NCBI RefSeq assembly: GCF_014650755.1
Contig: NZ_BMVO01000015.1
Location: 95,850-159,849 of the forward strand
Direction: 5' to 3'
Length of the DNA: 64,000 nucleotides
Source of the DNA: Streptomyces chryseus
GTDB taxonomy: Bacteria > Actinomycetota > Actinomycetes > Streptomycetales > Streptomycetaceae
The notes under the pieces are model-generated. The model was given only the letters and a program-made list of their open reading frames with translations, did no database searches and was not told the DNA's origin. Of the stretch, positions 57,401 through 64,000 are shown in pieces (positions within the stretch are counted from its first letter, which is position 1; each line of letters opens with the position of its first letter). Made by a program: the position numbers and the translations under genes.

Positions 57401-60054
57401 CGCACCTGGGACGTCAGGTTGTTGGCCATCAGGTTGACGTTGTCGCTGAGGTCCTTCCAGATGCCGGTGACGCCGCGTACGCGCGCCTGGCCGCCCAGGA
57501 TGCCCTCGGTGCCCACCTCACGCGCGACCCTCGTCACCTCGTCGGCGAACGACGACAGCTGGTCGACCATCGTGTTGACGGTGGTCACCAGCTCCAGGAT
57601 CTCGCCCTTGGCGTCGACCGTGATCTTCTTCGACAGGTCGCCCTTGGCGACCGCCGTCGTGACCTCGGCGATGTTGCGCACCTGCGACGTCAGGTTGTTC
57701 GCCATGGAGTTGACGGACTGGGTGAGGTCCTTCCACGTACCGCTGACGCCCTGCACCTCGGCCTGGCCGCCCAGCATGCCCTCGGTGCCCACCTCGCGGG
57801 CCACCCGGGTCACCTGCTCGGCGAAGTTCGACAGCTGGTCCACCATCGTGTTGAGGGTGTTCTTCAGCTCCAGGATCTCGCCGCGCGCGTCCACGTCGAT
57901 CTTCTGCGACAGGTCGCCGCGCGCCACCGCCGTCGCGACCTGGGCGATGTTGCGGACCTGGGCGGTGAGGTTGCCGGCCATGCCGTTCACCGAGTCGGTC
58001 AGGTCGCGCCACACACCGGCCACACCCGGCACCTGCGCCTGGCCTCCGAGCCGGCCGTCCGTACCCACCTCGCGGGCCACCCGCGTCACCTGGTCGGCGA
58101 AGGAGGAGAGCTGGTCGACCATCGTGTTGATGGTGTTCTTCAGCTCCAGGATCTCGCCGCGCGCGTCCACGTCGATCTTCTGCGACAGGTCGCCGCGCGC
58201 CACCGCCGTCGTCACCTGGGCGATCTGCCGCACCTGCGACGTCAGGTTCCCCGCCATGAAGTTGACGGAGTCGGTGAGTTCCTTCCACGTACCGCTGACG
58301 CCGTCCACCCGCGCCTGACCGCCGAGGCGGCCCTCCGTACCCACGTCCCGCGCCATCCGCGTCACCTGGTCGGCGAACGACGACAGCTGGTCGACCATCG
58401 TGTTCACGGTGTTCTTCAGTTCCAGCATCTCGCCGGAGACGTCCACCGTGACCTTCTGCGACAGATCGCCGTTGGCGACCGCCGTCGTGACCTGCGCGAT
58501 GTTGCGCACCTGTCCGGTCAGGTTGCGGAAGGCCGTGTTGACGGAGTCCGTCAGGTCCTTCCACGTGCCCGCCGCCCCCGGCACCTGCGCCTGACCGCCC
58601 AGCAGACCCTCGACGCCGACCTCTCGCGCCACGCGTGTCACTTCGGAACCGAAGGACTGGAGCTGGTCCACCATCGTGTTGACGGTGTTCTTCAGCTCCA
58701 GCATCTCGCCCGCGACGTCGACGGTGACCTTCTGCGTCATGTCACCGTTGGCCACCGCCGTCGTGACCTGCGCGATGTCCCGCACCTGCGTCGTGAGGTT
58801 CCGGAAGACCGTGTTGACGGAGTCCGTCAGGTCCTTCCACGTGCCCGCCGCCCCCGGCACCTGCGCCTGACCGCCGAGCAGACCCTCGCCACCGACCTCG
58901 CTCGCCACCCGCGTGACCTCGTCGGCGAACGTACGCAGCGTCTCGGTCATCTGGTTGATCGTCTCGGCGAGCTGCGCGACCTCGCCGCGCGCGCTCACGG
59001 TGACCTTCCGCGACAGATCACCGTTGGCGACCGCCGTGGTCACCTCCGCGATCCCCCGCACCTGGGCGGTCAGGTTCCCCGCCATCAGGTTGACCGAGTC
59101 CGTCAGGTCCTTCCAGACGCCCGCCACCCCGGGCACCTGCGCCTGGCCGCCCAGCTCGCCCTCCGTACCGACCTCGCGCGCCACACGGGTCACCTCGGAG
59201 GAGAACGACGACAGCTGGTCGACCATCGTGTTGACGGTGTTCTTCAGCTGGAGCATCTCGCCGGCCACATGCACGGTGACCTTGCGTGACAGATCACCCT
59301 TGGCGACCGCCGTCGTGACGAGAGCAATGTCACGGACCTGAGCGGTGAGCCGGTACGCCATGGTGTTGACGGAATCCGTCAGATCCTTCCAGGACCCGGA
59401 CATACCGCGCACCTGGGCCTGACCACCCAGTTTGCCCTCGGTACCCACTTCGAGGGCGACCCGCGTCACCTCGTCCGTGAACGCCGACAACTGGTCGACC
59501 AGGTTGTTGACCGTACGACCGACCTTCAGGAACTCGCCCCGCAGCGGATGCCCCGCGCCCTCCGCACCCTCGGCGCTCAGCGACCGCAGTTCCATCCGCT
59601 GGTCCAGGTCGCCGTCGGCCACCGCGGACAGCACCCGGCCGACCTCGGAAACCGGCCGCGCCAAGTCGTCGACCAGCGCGTTCGACGCGTCGATCGCGGT
59701 CGCCCAGGAGCCCTCGCAGGCCCCCGTCTCCAGCCTCTCGGCCAGCTTCCCCTCACGTCCGACCATGCGCCGCACCCGGGCGATCTCACCGGTCAGATGC
59801 AGATTGCGGTCGGCGACCTCGTTGAAGACGGCGGCGATCTCGGCCATCACCCCGTCGCCCGACACCGTCAGGCGTTTACGGAAATTGCCGTCCCGCATCG
59901 TCACAAGGGCCTGCAGCAGCCTGTTCAGGGCCGCTGTGTCCACTTCGGTTGTCCCATTGTTCCGGGACCGTCCGCCTTTTGCGCGCGTGCTGGTGCTCCG
60001 CGCGGCTGCGCCAGACTCCACCGTGTCCCTCCCGCAGGGGTCGACCGTACTCAT
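54466..60054 (-). CDS. osaA: Giant cytosolic hybrid histidine kinase OsaA with ten HAMP modules
   Basis: The 1862-residue kinase has an N-terminal HAMP-like region (residues 40-190), ten tandem HAMP modules of about 92 residues (about 194-1113), a GAF domain (about 1150-1310; LTPVVSAQHGAFFLALTT), a coiled coil, the phosphoacceptor His in FLANMSHELRTPLNSLLIL (about 1375), an ATPase domain (DTGIGIAASKMRVIFEAF, GGTGLGLSISREIARLLGG, near 1540-1610), a disordered linker and a C-terminal receiver (VLIVDDDIRNVFA, Asp in LMDIMMPEMDG near 1790). No membrane helix is seen. ATG at 60054 is the likely start; GTGs further in are possible. It corresponds to OsaA, an osmotic stress sensor, beside osaB and osaC. 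Confidence 0.94.
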   Translation of the reverse strand: MSTVDPCGRDTVESGAAARSTSTRAKGGRSRNNGTTEVDTAALNRLLQALVTMRDGNFRKRLTVSGDGVMAEIAAVFNEVADRNLHLTGEIARVRRMVGREGKLAERLETGACEGSWATAIDASNALVDDLARPVSEVGRVLSAVADGDLDQRMELRSLSAEGAEGAGHPLRGEFLKVGRTVNNLVDQLSAFTDEVTRVALEVGTEGKLGGQAQVRGMSGSWKDLTDSVNTMAYRLTAQVRDIALVTTAVAKGDLSRKVTVHVAGEMLQLKNTVNTMVDQLSSFSSEVTRVAREVGTEGELGGQAQVPGVAGVWKDLTDSVNLMAGNLTAQVRGIAEVTTAVANGDLSRKVTVSARGEVAQLAETINQMTETLRTFADEVTRVASEVGGEGLLGGQAQVPGAAGTWKDLTDSVNTVFRNLTTQVRDIAQVTTAVANGDMTQKVTVDVAGEMLELKNTVNTMVDQLQSFGSEVTRVAREVGVEGLLGGQAQVPGAAGTWKDLTDSVNTAFRNLTGQVRNIAQVTTAVANGDLSQKVTVDVSGEMLELKNTVNTMVDQLSSFADQVTRMARDVGTEGRLGGQARVDGVSGTWKELTDSVNFMAGNLTSQVRQIAQVTTAVARGDLSQKIDVDARGEILELKNTINTMVDQLSSFADQVTRVAREVGTDGRLGGQAQVPGVAGVWRDLTDSVNGMAGNLTAQVRNIAQVATAVARGDLSQKIDVDARGEILELKNTLNTMVDQLSNFAEQVTRVAREVGTEGMLGGQAEVQGVSGTWKDLTQSVNSMANNLTSQVRNIAEVTTAVAKGDLSKKITVDAKGEILELVTTVNTMVDQLSSFADEVTRVAREVGTEGILGGQARVRGVTGIWKDLSDNVNLMANNLTSQVRNISQVSAAVANGDLTKKVTVEARGEVAQLADTVNTMVTTLSSFADEVTRVAREVGTEGELGGQARVPGVSGTWKDLTESVNSMASNLTGQVRQIAMVTTAIAKGDLTKKIDIDARGEILELKTTINTMVDQLSSFADQVTRVAREVGTEGILGGQARVRDVDGTWRDLTESVNEMAGNLTRQVRAIAAVATAVTRGDLNLKIDVDAAGEIQVLQDNINTMIANLRDTTLANKEQDWLKGNLARISGLMQGRRDLDDVASLIMSELTPVVSAQHGAFFLALTTRGTSEVGADEDSPYELRMRGSYGYSAGSMPTSFKPGETLIGTAAEEKRTILVDNVPPGYLKISSGLGEAPPAHVIVLPVLFEGKVLGVIELASFQPFTQIQKDFLNQIAEMIATSVNTISVNTKTEVLLEQSQELTEQLRERSAELENRQKALQESNAELEEKAELLAQQNRDIEVKNTEIEEARQVLEERAEQLAVSMRYKSEFLANMSHELRTPLNSLLILAKLLADNADANLSPKQVEFAETIHGAGSDLLQLINDILDLSKVEAGKMDVSPTRIALVQLVDYVEATFRPLTAEKGLDFSVRVSPELPATLHTDEQRLLQVLRNLLSNAVKFTDSGAVELVIRPAKTDVPNAIREQLLEAGSLRDVDADLIAFSVTDTGIGIAASKMRVIFEAFKQADGTTSRKYGGTGLGLSISREIARLLGGEIHAASEPGRGSTFTLYLPLHPSELPPQGYPQLTPGAMEPLRGSAPDDDRSADAAPPADYGPARLPSDPQGGPAGLFRRRRRAVAGGEQWTALPGQAADQPGAPDQAGHPRSGQAGEPSGAAQESWASGGQEAATPQPRRGIMFSQEKVLIVDDDIRNVFALTSVLEQHGLSVLYAENGREGIEVLEQHDDVTVVLMDIMMPEMDGYATTTAIRRMPQFSGLPIIALTAKAMKGDREKAIESGASDYVTKPVDPDHLLSVMDQWMRGE
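56715..59475. repeat. Ten tandem HAMP-coding repeats of about 276 bp
   Basis: The unit encodes the consensus VTRVAREVGTEGxLGGQAxV, then WKDLTDSVN, TxQVRxIAxVTTAVAxGDL, and ends with LKNTVNTMVDQLSSFA. Units share extensive exact sequence such as GTCAGGTCCTTCCACGT-like stretches on the plus strand, so the tract behaves as a nearly identical coding repeat. Boundaries are approximate. Confidence 0.85.
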
Positions 60055-60286
60055 CGGGCTTCGCCCGAAGCCTTCCCAGTGTTTCACCATGGCCGAACGA
60101 GGCCATAACAGTTCGGCAGCTTCGCACACCCCTCCCCGGACTCCGGGGGCGGAAACACTGGTGACCGGCATCCGCTCGGACATGGAAGGTAAGTAACCTG
60201 GCTTACGGCTGTCCAGCCGCCCCGGTCCGCCCGGCGGGGGCGGTGACGCGAGATCCATCACCGGGCACCGGAGGGGCGGGCCGATC
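60055..60286. promoter_or_regulatory. Divergent promoter region of osaA and osaC
   Basis: The 232-bp spacer separates the starts of the giant kinase and the phosphatase/anti-sigma gene, so it must hold both promoters. A short palindrome (CTTCGGGCGAAG region, about 60055-60075) lies before osaA. No clear consensus promoter or operator was identified. Confidence 0.4.
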
Positions 60287-62950
60287 ATGGCAGAGCCGGG
60301 CGTCGAGACGCGTACGAGGAGTTCTGTGATCACCGCGCGGGCGGCTGCCAGCTTCGACCCTGTGGGACGGTCGGTCGCGACCGCCCGCGCCTTTGTCAGG
60401 GACACACTCCAGGGCTGGGGTTACACGGACATCGTGGACGACGCCGTCGTCCTCACCAGCGAACTCGTGACGAACGCGGTGGTGCACGCCGGCACCACCG
60501 CCGACGTGCTCTGTCTGCGTACGGACGAGGGCGTCCGCGTCGAGGTCGGCGACCGCTACCCCGAGCGCGACGTCCCGCTCCAGGGAACGGCCCAGTCCTT
60601 CGGCAGCCCCGACCGCGAAGGCGGACGCGGCCTCCTGCTGTGCGCGGCCCTCGCCTCCCGCTGGGGAGTCGACTACGCGCCCACCCACAAGCACGTCTGG
60701 TTCCAGCTCGACCTCCCCGCACGCCCGGTCGGCATCCGCTCGGCCGGCCCCGTCCTCCCCGTCGAACACCTCCCGGTCGCCGACGGCCGCGTCCGCGTCG
60801 CCGTCGTCCAGATCGACCGCTCCGGCGCCATCAACGCCTGGAACGAGGACGCGGAGGAGCTCTTCGGGTACGACGCCGACCAGGTCACCGGCAAGCAGCT
60901 CACCGACTTCGCCGCCTGGCCGCACACCCCCGGCATCGCCACCGGCATCGCGGACGCGCTCCAGCTCTCCCGCTGGGAGGGCAGCTACGGCGTCCGCGCC
61001 GCCGACGGCCGCACGGTCCCCGTCTACGCCTCCCACCTGCGCGTACGGGACACCTCCGGCGAGCCCTCGACCGTCTGCCTCCTCGTACGCGACTTCGAGC
61101 GCGCGGTCCTGCAGTCCCCCCAGCGCACCCCCGGCGACACCGCCAAGGGCTCGCTCTCCGAGGGCCGCACCACGGACCCCTTCGAGGTCTTCATCGGCTC
61201 CCCCGCCCCCGACGACCTCGACGGGCTCCTCCAGCGCACCGTCGAGCGCTCCCGCGACATGCTGGACGCCGACTCCGCGTTCCTGCTGCTCGCCACCGAC
61301 GACGAGACCGAGCTGGAGGTACGGGCCACCACCGGCCTCCCCTCCGCCCGCCAGCGATTCGCCCGCGTCCCCGTCGAGGCCGGCACGGGCCGCTACGGCT
61401 CCGCCCGCATGCCCGCCGTCCACGACGACCTCACAGCCGTCCCGGGAGCAGTCCCCCTCCTCAACGGCACCGGCATGCGCTCCGTCGTCACCGTCCCCCT
61501 CAAGGTCGAGGGCCGCCTTACCGGCTCCCTCGGCGTCGCCGCCGAGGCCCCCGGCCGCTACTCGAACGAAGAGGCCCTGCGCCTGCAGTTCGCCGCCGAC
61601 CGCATCGCACTCGCCGTCGAGTCCGCCCGTCTGGGCGAGCTGGAACGCCTGCGCCGCGGCTCGCTCTCCTTCCTCGTCGAAGCCTCCGACCTCCTCGCCG
61701 GTACGCTCGACCGCGACCAGACCCTGGCCCTCATGGCGCAGATGACGGTCCCCACGCTGGCCACCTGGTGCGCCGTCTACACGATCGCCGACCAGTCCTC
61801 CGAGCCCTACCTCTCGTTCGTCCTCCACGAGGACGAGGAGCGCATCGACGGCCTCAAGGCCCTCCTCTCCAAGATCGACCCGCCGGAGCCCGTCCCCGCC
61901 CCCGGAGCCCGCGTCTGGAACGCCCCCGCCGAAGCCGCCCACCAGGCAGCGCTCCGCACCTCCATGCGCAGCCTCGGCCTCGGCTCCACCCCGCACGTCG
62001 GCTCGGGCATCGGCACCACGCTCGCCACAGCCGCGGCGGTCGGCGGCGAGACCGTCGTCCTGCCCCTGGTCGCCCGCAACCGCGTCATCGGCATGCTGAC
62101 GCTCGGCAAGCCCACCGACGACCACTTCCGCCAGGAGATCCTCGAACTCGCCGAGGACCTCTCCCGCCGCGCCGCCCTCGCCCTGGACAATTCGCGGCTG
62201 TACTCCGAGCGCATGGCCATCAGCCAGTCCCTCCAGCGCAGCCTCCTCCCCCCGGAACTCCCCCACGTCCCCAACGTGGAGGTGGAGGTCATCTACCGGG
62301 CCGCAGGAGAGGGCAACGAGGTCGGCGGCGACTTCTACGACCTGTTCCCCATCCGCGACGGCGCGTACGGCTTCGCCATCGGCGACGTCTGCGGTACGGG
62401 CCCCGAGGCGGCCGCCGTCACCGGTCTCGCCCGCCACGCCCTGCGCCTCCTCGCCCGCGAAGGCTTCGGCGGCCCCGCAGTCCTGGAGCGCCTCAACGCG
62501 GCCATCCTCGACGAGGGCGCCCGCAGCCGCTTCCTGACGCTCCTGTACGGCGAGCTGTGGCCCCAGGAGGACGGCGGCGCCATCCTGAAGGTCGTCTGCG
62601 CCGGTCACCCCCTCCCGCTGCGCCTGCGCCCGGACGGCTCGGTCGAACCGGCCGCCGAACCGCAGCCGTTGCTCGGTGTCATGGAGGACCTGGAGCTGTA
62701 CGAGCAGACCGTCACCCTCGACCCCGGCGACGTACTCCTGTGCGTCACCGACGGCGTCACCGAGCGCCGCGAGGGCACCCGCATGCTCGGCGACGACGGC
62801 CTGGCCGACGTCCTGGCCACCTGCACGGGCCTGACGGCCGGCGCGGTCGCCGCCCGCATCCTGCGCGCCGTGGAACGCTTCGCAGCCGAACCGGCCTCCG
62901 ACGACATGGCCATCCTCGCCATGCGCGTACCGATGCCCCACCACCCGTAG
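60287..62950 (+). CDS. osaC: OsaC: multidomain SpoIIE phosphatase with anti-sigma kinase, PAS and GAF domains
   Basis: The 887-residue protein has, in order, an RsbW-like HATPase (residues 1-150; VVLTSELVTNAVVHAG and GGRGLLLCAALASRWG), a PAS domain (about 165-260; INAWNEDAEELFGYDADQV), two GAF domains (about 310-440 and 470-630) and a C-terminal SpoIIE/PP2C phosphatase (about 660-880). The last carries GEGNEVGGDFYDLFPI, GDVCGTGPEAAAVTGLAR and VTDGVTERREGTRML. Metal-binding aspartates are present. In S. coelicolor OsaC acts on SigB in recovery from osmotic stress. The ATG at 60287 begins the open reading frame next to the divergent osaA. Confidence 0.93.
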   Translation: MAEPGVETRTRSSVITARAAASFDPVGRSVATARAFVRDTLQGWGYTDIVDDAVVLTSELVTNAVVHAGTTADVLCLRTDEGVRVEVGDRYPERDVPLQGTAQSFGSPDREGGRGLLLCAALASRWGVDYAPTHKHVWFQLDLPARPVGIRSAGPVLPVEHLPVADGRVRVAVVQIDRSGAINAWNEDAEELFGYDADQVTGKQLTDFAAWPHTPGIATGIADALQLSRWEGSYGVRAADGRTVPVYASHLRVRDTSGEPSTVCLLVRDFERAVLQSPQRTPGDTAKGSLSEGRTTDPFEVFIGSPAPDDLDGLLQRTVERSRDMLDADSAFLLLATDDETELEVRATTGLPSARQRFARVPVEAGTGRYGSARMPAVHDDLTAVPGAVPLLNGTGMRSVVTVPLKVEGRLTGSLGVAAEAPGRYSNEEALRLQFAADRIALAVESARLGELERLRRGSLSFLVEASDLLAGTLDRDQTLALMAQMTVPTLATWCAVYTIADQSSEPYLSFVLHEDEERIDGLKALLSKIDPPEPVPAPGARVWNAPAEAAHQAALRTSMRSLGLGSTPHVGSGIGTTLATAAAVGGETVVLPLVARNRVIGMLTLGKPTDDHFRQEILELAEDLSRRAALALDNSRLYSERMAISQSLQRSLLPPELPHVPNVEVEVIYRAAGEGNEVGGDFYDLFPIRDGAYGFAIGDVCGTGPEAAAVTGLARHALRLLAREGFGGPAVLERLNAAILDEGARSRFLTLLYGELWPQEDGGAILKVVCAGHPLPLRLRPDGSVEPAAEPQPLLGVMEDLELYEQTVTLDPGDVLLCVTDGVTERREGTRMLGDDGLADVLATCTGLTAGAVAARILRAVERFAAEPASDDMAILAMRVPMPHHP

Positions 62951-62956
62951 AAACGC

Positions 62957-62988
62957 GAAAGGCCCCCGCCAACCGGCGGGGGCCTTTC
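62957..62988. terminator. Strong terminator after osaC
   Basis: GAAAGGCCCCCGCC (62957-62970) and its complement (62975-62988) pair perfectly over 14 bp with an AACC loop, flanked by A and T runs. It separates osaC from the convergent tRNA. Confidence 0.85.
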
Positions 62989-62996
62989 GTGTGTTG

Positions 62997-63069
62997 AGCC
63001 CCAATACGGAATCGAACCGTAGACCTTCTCCTTACCATGGAGACGCTCTACCGACTGAGCTATTGGGGC
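62997..63069 (-). tRNA. tRNA-Thr (anticodon GGU)
   Basis: On the minus strand the sequence starts GCCCCAATAGCTCAG and ends TTGGGGC plus T as discriminator. The 73-nt molecule forms all arms: acceptor GCCCCAA/TTGGGGC, D-loop AGTCGGTAGAGC, anticodon stem TCTCC/GGAGA with loop ATGGTAA, and T-arm TACGG-TTCGATT-CCGTA. The anticodon GGU reads ACC and ACU. CCA is not encoded. Confidence 0.95.
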
Positions 63070-63168
63070 CTTCGCTGCGCTGCGGCAACGAGGTAGATCC
63101 TACCCGAACATCAGCCGTGCTCCGAACCCGCCGCTCCCCTCGCGTACGTCACCCTTCAAACAAACTCG

Positions 63169-63852
63169 CTAGAAGGCGGGTTGCAGCAGCCCGCCGAGCG
63201 CGTTGCACGCGGCGACGACACGTTGCAGGTCACGACGGGACAGCGGGTGGCCGACAGGCAGGGCGAGCGTCTCGTCGGCGGCCCGCTCGGTCTCGGGCAG
63301 ACAGACCGCCCGCTGGAACGCGGGCAGCCGGTGCACCGGCGTCTTCACCGGTACCTGGCAGTCGACCCCCTTGCGCCGCACAGCACGCGCGAAGGCGTCA
63401 CGGTCGGGCCGCCCATTCCCGGGCACCCGCACGACGTACTGCTGGTACGTGTGCCCCACACAGTCCTCCGGGGTCCGCACCCCGGTGAGCCGCCGGTTCA
63501 AGTAGGCCGCGTGGACCTGCCGTTGAGCGAGGACGCTCGGCTCGCGGGAGTCGTCCTCCTCCCGGTGCTCCACCACGAGAAGGCCCCGCCGCTGTCCGAG
63601 CTCCCGCACGGACCGCACGCCGGCCAGGTACCCGAACCGCGATACGGCGACGACCGCCGCCGTACGCGTCGTGACGGCGGCTTCCACAGCGGCGGCGTCG
63701 AGGCAGTACGTGGCGCCGTCGATGTCGGCGAACACCGGCATGGCCCCGACGGCGAGCACGGCCTCGGCCACCTCGGCGTTCCCGTAGGCCGGCACGATGA
63801 CCTCGTCACCGATGCCAACACCCGCGGACTTCAGCATTCCGATCGTCCCCAT
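63169..63852 (-). CDS. Truncated DegT/DnrJ/EryC1-family protein without the PLP lysine
   Basis: The 228-residue protein resembles sugar aminotransferases of the DegT fold: GIGDEVIVPAYGNAEVAEAV, PVFADIDGATYCLDAAAVEA and, in the C-terminal domain, GVDCQVPVKTPVHRLPAF. Full family members are about 380 residues. Here roughly the first 50 residues and the central block that carries the cofactor lysine (S-x-x-x-K) are absent; the ED pair reads EH. A classical aminotransferase reaction is therefore not supported. The C-terminus (CNALGGLLQPAF) and overall sequence look well kept, as in similar streptomycete proteins I recall. Start: ATG at 63852, or ATG at 63837. Confidence 0.7.
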   Translation of the reverse strand: MGTIGMLKSAGVGIGDEVIVPAYGNAEVAEAVLAVGAMPVFADIDGATYCLDAAAVEAAVTTRTAAVVAVSRFGYLAGVRSVRELGQRRGLLVVEHREEDDSREPSVLAQRQVHAAYLNRRLTGVRTPEDCVGHTYQQYVVRVPGNGRPDRDAFARAVRRKGVDCQVPVKTPVHRLPAFQRAVCLPETERAADETLALPVGHPLSRRDLQRVVAACNALGGLLQPAF

Positions 63853-63903
63853 GCCTGGGATGCTCGTCCTACAACGTGAACACCAAGTGACCGGGCACAA
63901 AAA

Positions 63904-63941
63904 AACGCTGGTCCCCGAACCGAAGTTCAGGGACCAGCGTT
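63904..63941 (-). terminator. Terminator of the rRNA operon
   Basis: AACGCTGGTCC (63904-63914) pairs with its complement (63931-63941), 11 bp with a 16-nt loop. In the direction of transcription it is followed by a run of six Ts. It lies just after the 5S 3' end. Confidence 0.9.
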
Positions 63942-63949
63942 GAATGATT

Positions 63950-64000
63950 GTTCGGCGGCGTCCTACTCTCCCACAGGGTCCCCCCTGCAGTACCATCGGC
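63950..64000 (-). rRNA. rrf: 5S ribosomal RNA, 3' part (continues beyond the window)
   Basis: The complement reads GCCGATGGTACTGCAGGGGG, then GGGAGAGTAGGACGCCGCCGA at its 3' end, which is the conserved 3' portion of actinobacterial 5S rRNA. About 51 nt are inside the window. The rest of the rRNA operon lies to the right. Confidence 0.93.

Noticed and set aside
54355..59289. Very long open frame on the plus strand across the osaA region
   Set aside because: It is the reverse complement of the HAMP repeats. The predicted protein is a His/Arg/Gly/Leu-rich repeat with no family match, while the minus-strand frame contains clear kinase motifs.
60203..63004. Long minus-strand open frame across osaC and the tRNA
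   Set aside because: It runs through a strong terminator and the tRNA and shows only Gly/Ala/Glu-rich composition, so it is a shadow of osaC.

Overview
The window is chromosomal DNA from a streptomycete (Streptomyces or a very close relative). The base composition is very GC-rich, with codons almost always ending in G or C. GTG starts are common, genes are packed end to end, and there are signature actinomycete genes: ClgR, the OsaA/OsaB/OsaC group, GluABCD, an RshA-type Rel paralogue, DUF3046 beside recA, and a cysteine-rich leader peptide. From memory, the gene order from lexA to a ribosomal RNA operon matches the conserved core of Streptomyces coelicolor around SCO5803 down to SCO5747. That synteny is an inference and was not computed.

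Left part (1-24 kb). The 3' end of lexA and the helicase gene dinG converge on a shared terminator. A four-gene siderophore cluster of the NRPS-independent (NIS) type follows: aminotransferase, IucA/IucC synthetase, acyltransferase, second IucA/IucC synthetase, all on the minus strand. It has no decarboxylase, N-hydroxylase or transporter beside it. Next come a secreted serine protease lipoprotein, the ribosome-associated GTPase HflX, a short M1 metallopeptidase, an RshA-like (p)ppGpp enzyme, DapF, the tRNA modification enzymes MiaA and MiaB, two small acidic or antitoxin-like proteins, a histidine-free protein related to class III extradiol dioxygenases, an orphan TAXI-type solute receptor, and an OmpR/EnvZ-type two-component pair.

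Middle part (25-44 kb). The gluABCD glutamate ABC importer is followed by an FAD monooxygenase. A cysteine unit comes next (28-residue leader peptide, cysteine dioxygenase, rhodanese). The recombination genes recA and recX lie behind a clear SOS box, so the window holds the SOS repressor and its main target. An AI-2E-type membrane protein, DUF3046, an alpha/alpha-toroid orphan, an AraC-AzlC-AzlD amino-acid export unit, and a DNA-repair pair (giant Lhr helicase plus Nei glycosylase) follow.

Right part (44-64 kb). An SDR oxidoreductase, Dps, ClgR, CinA, PgsA, RimO, a RodZ-like protein and FtsK lie in a largely one-directional block. Then comes the osmoadaptation signalling group: response regulator OsaB, the giant hybrid kinase OsaA with ten near-identical HAMP modules, and divergent OsaC (SpoIIE-type phosphatase/anti-sigma protein). 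The window ends with tRNA-Thr(GGU), a truncated DegT-family protein lacking the PLP lysine, an rrn terminator and the 3' part of 5S rRNA on the minus strand.

No insertion sequence, prophage, CRISPR array or integrated element was seen. The most unusual items are enzyme-like proteins that have lost canonical catalytic residues (LigB-like, DegT-like, RshA-like), the minimal NIS cluster, and the HAMP array. None of these is proven here to be a new system.
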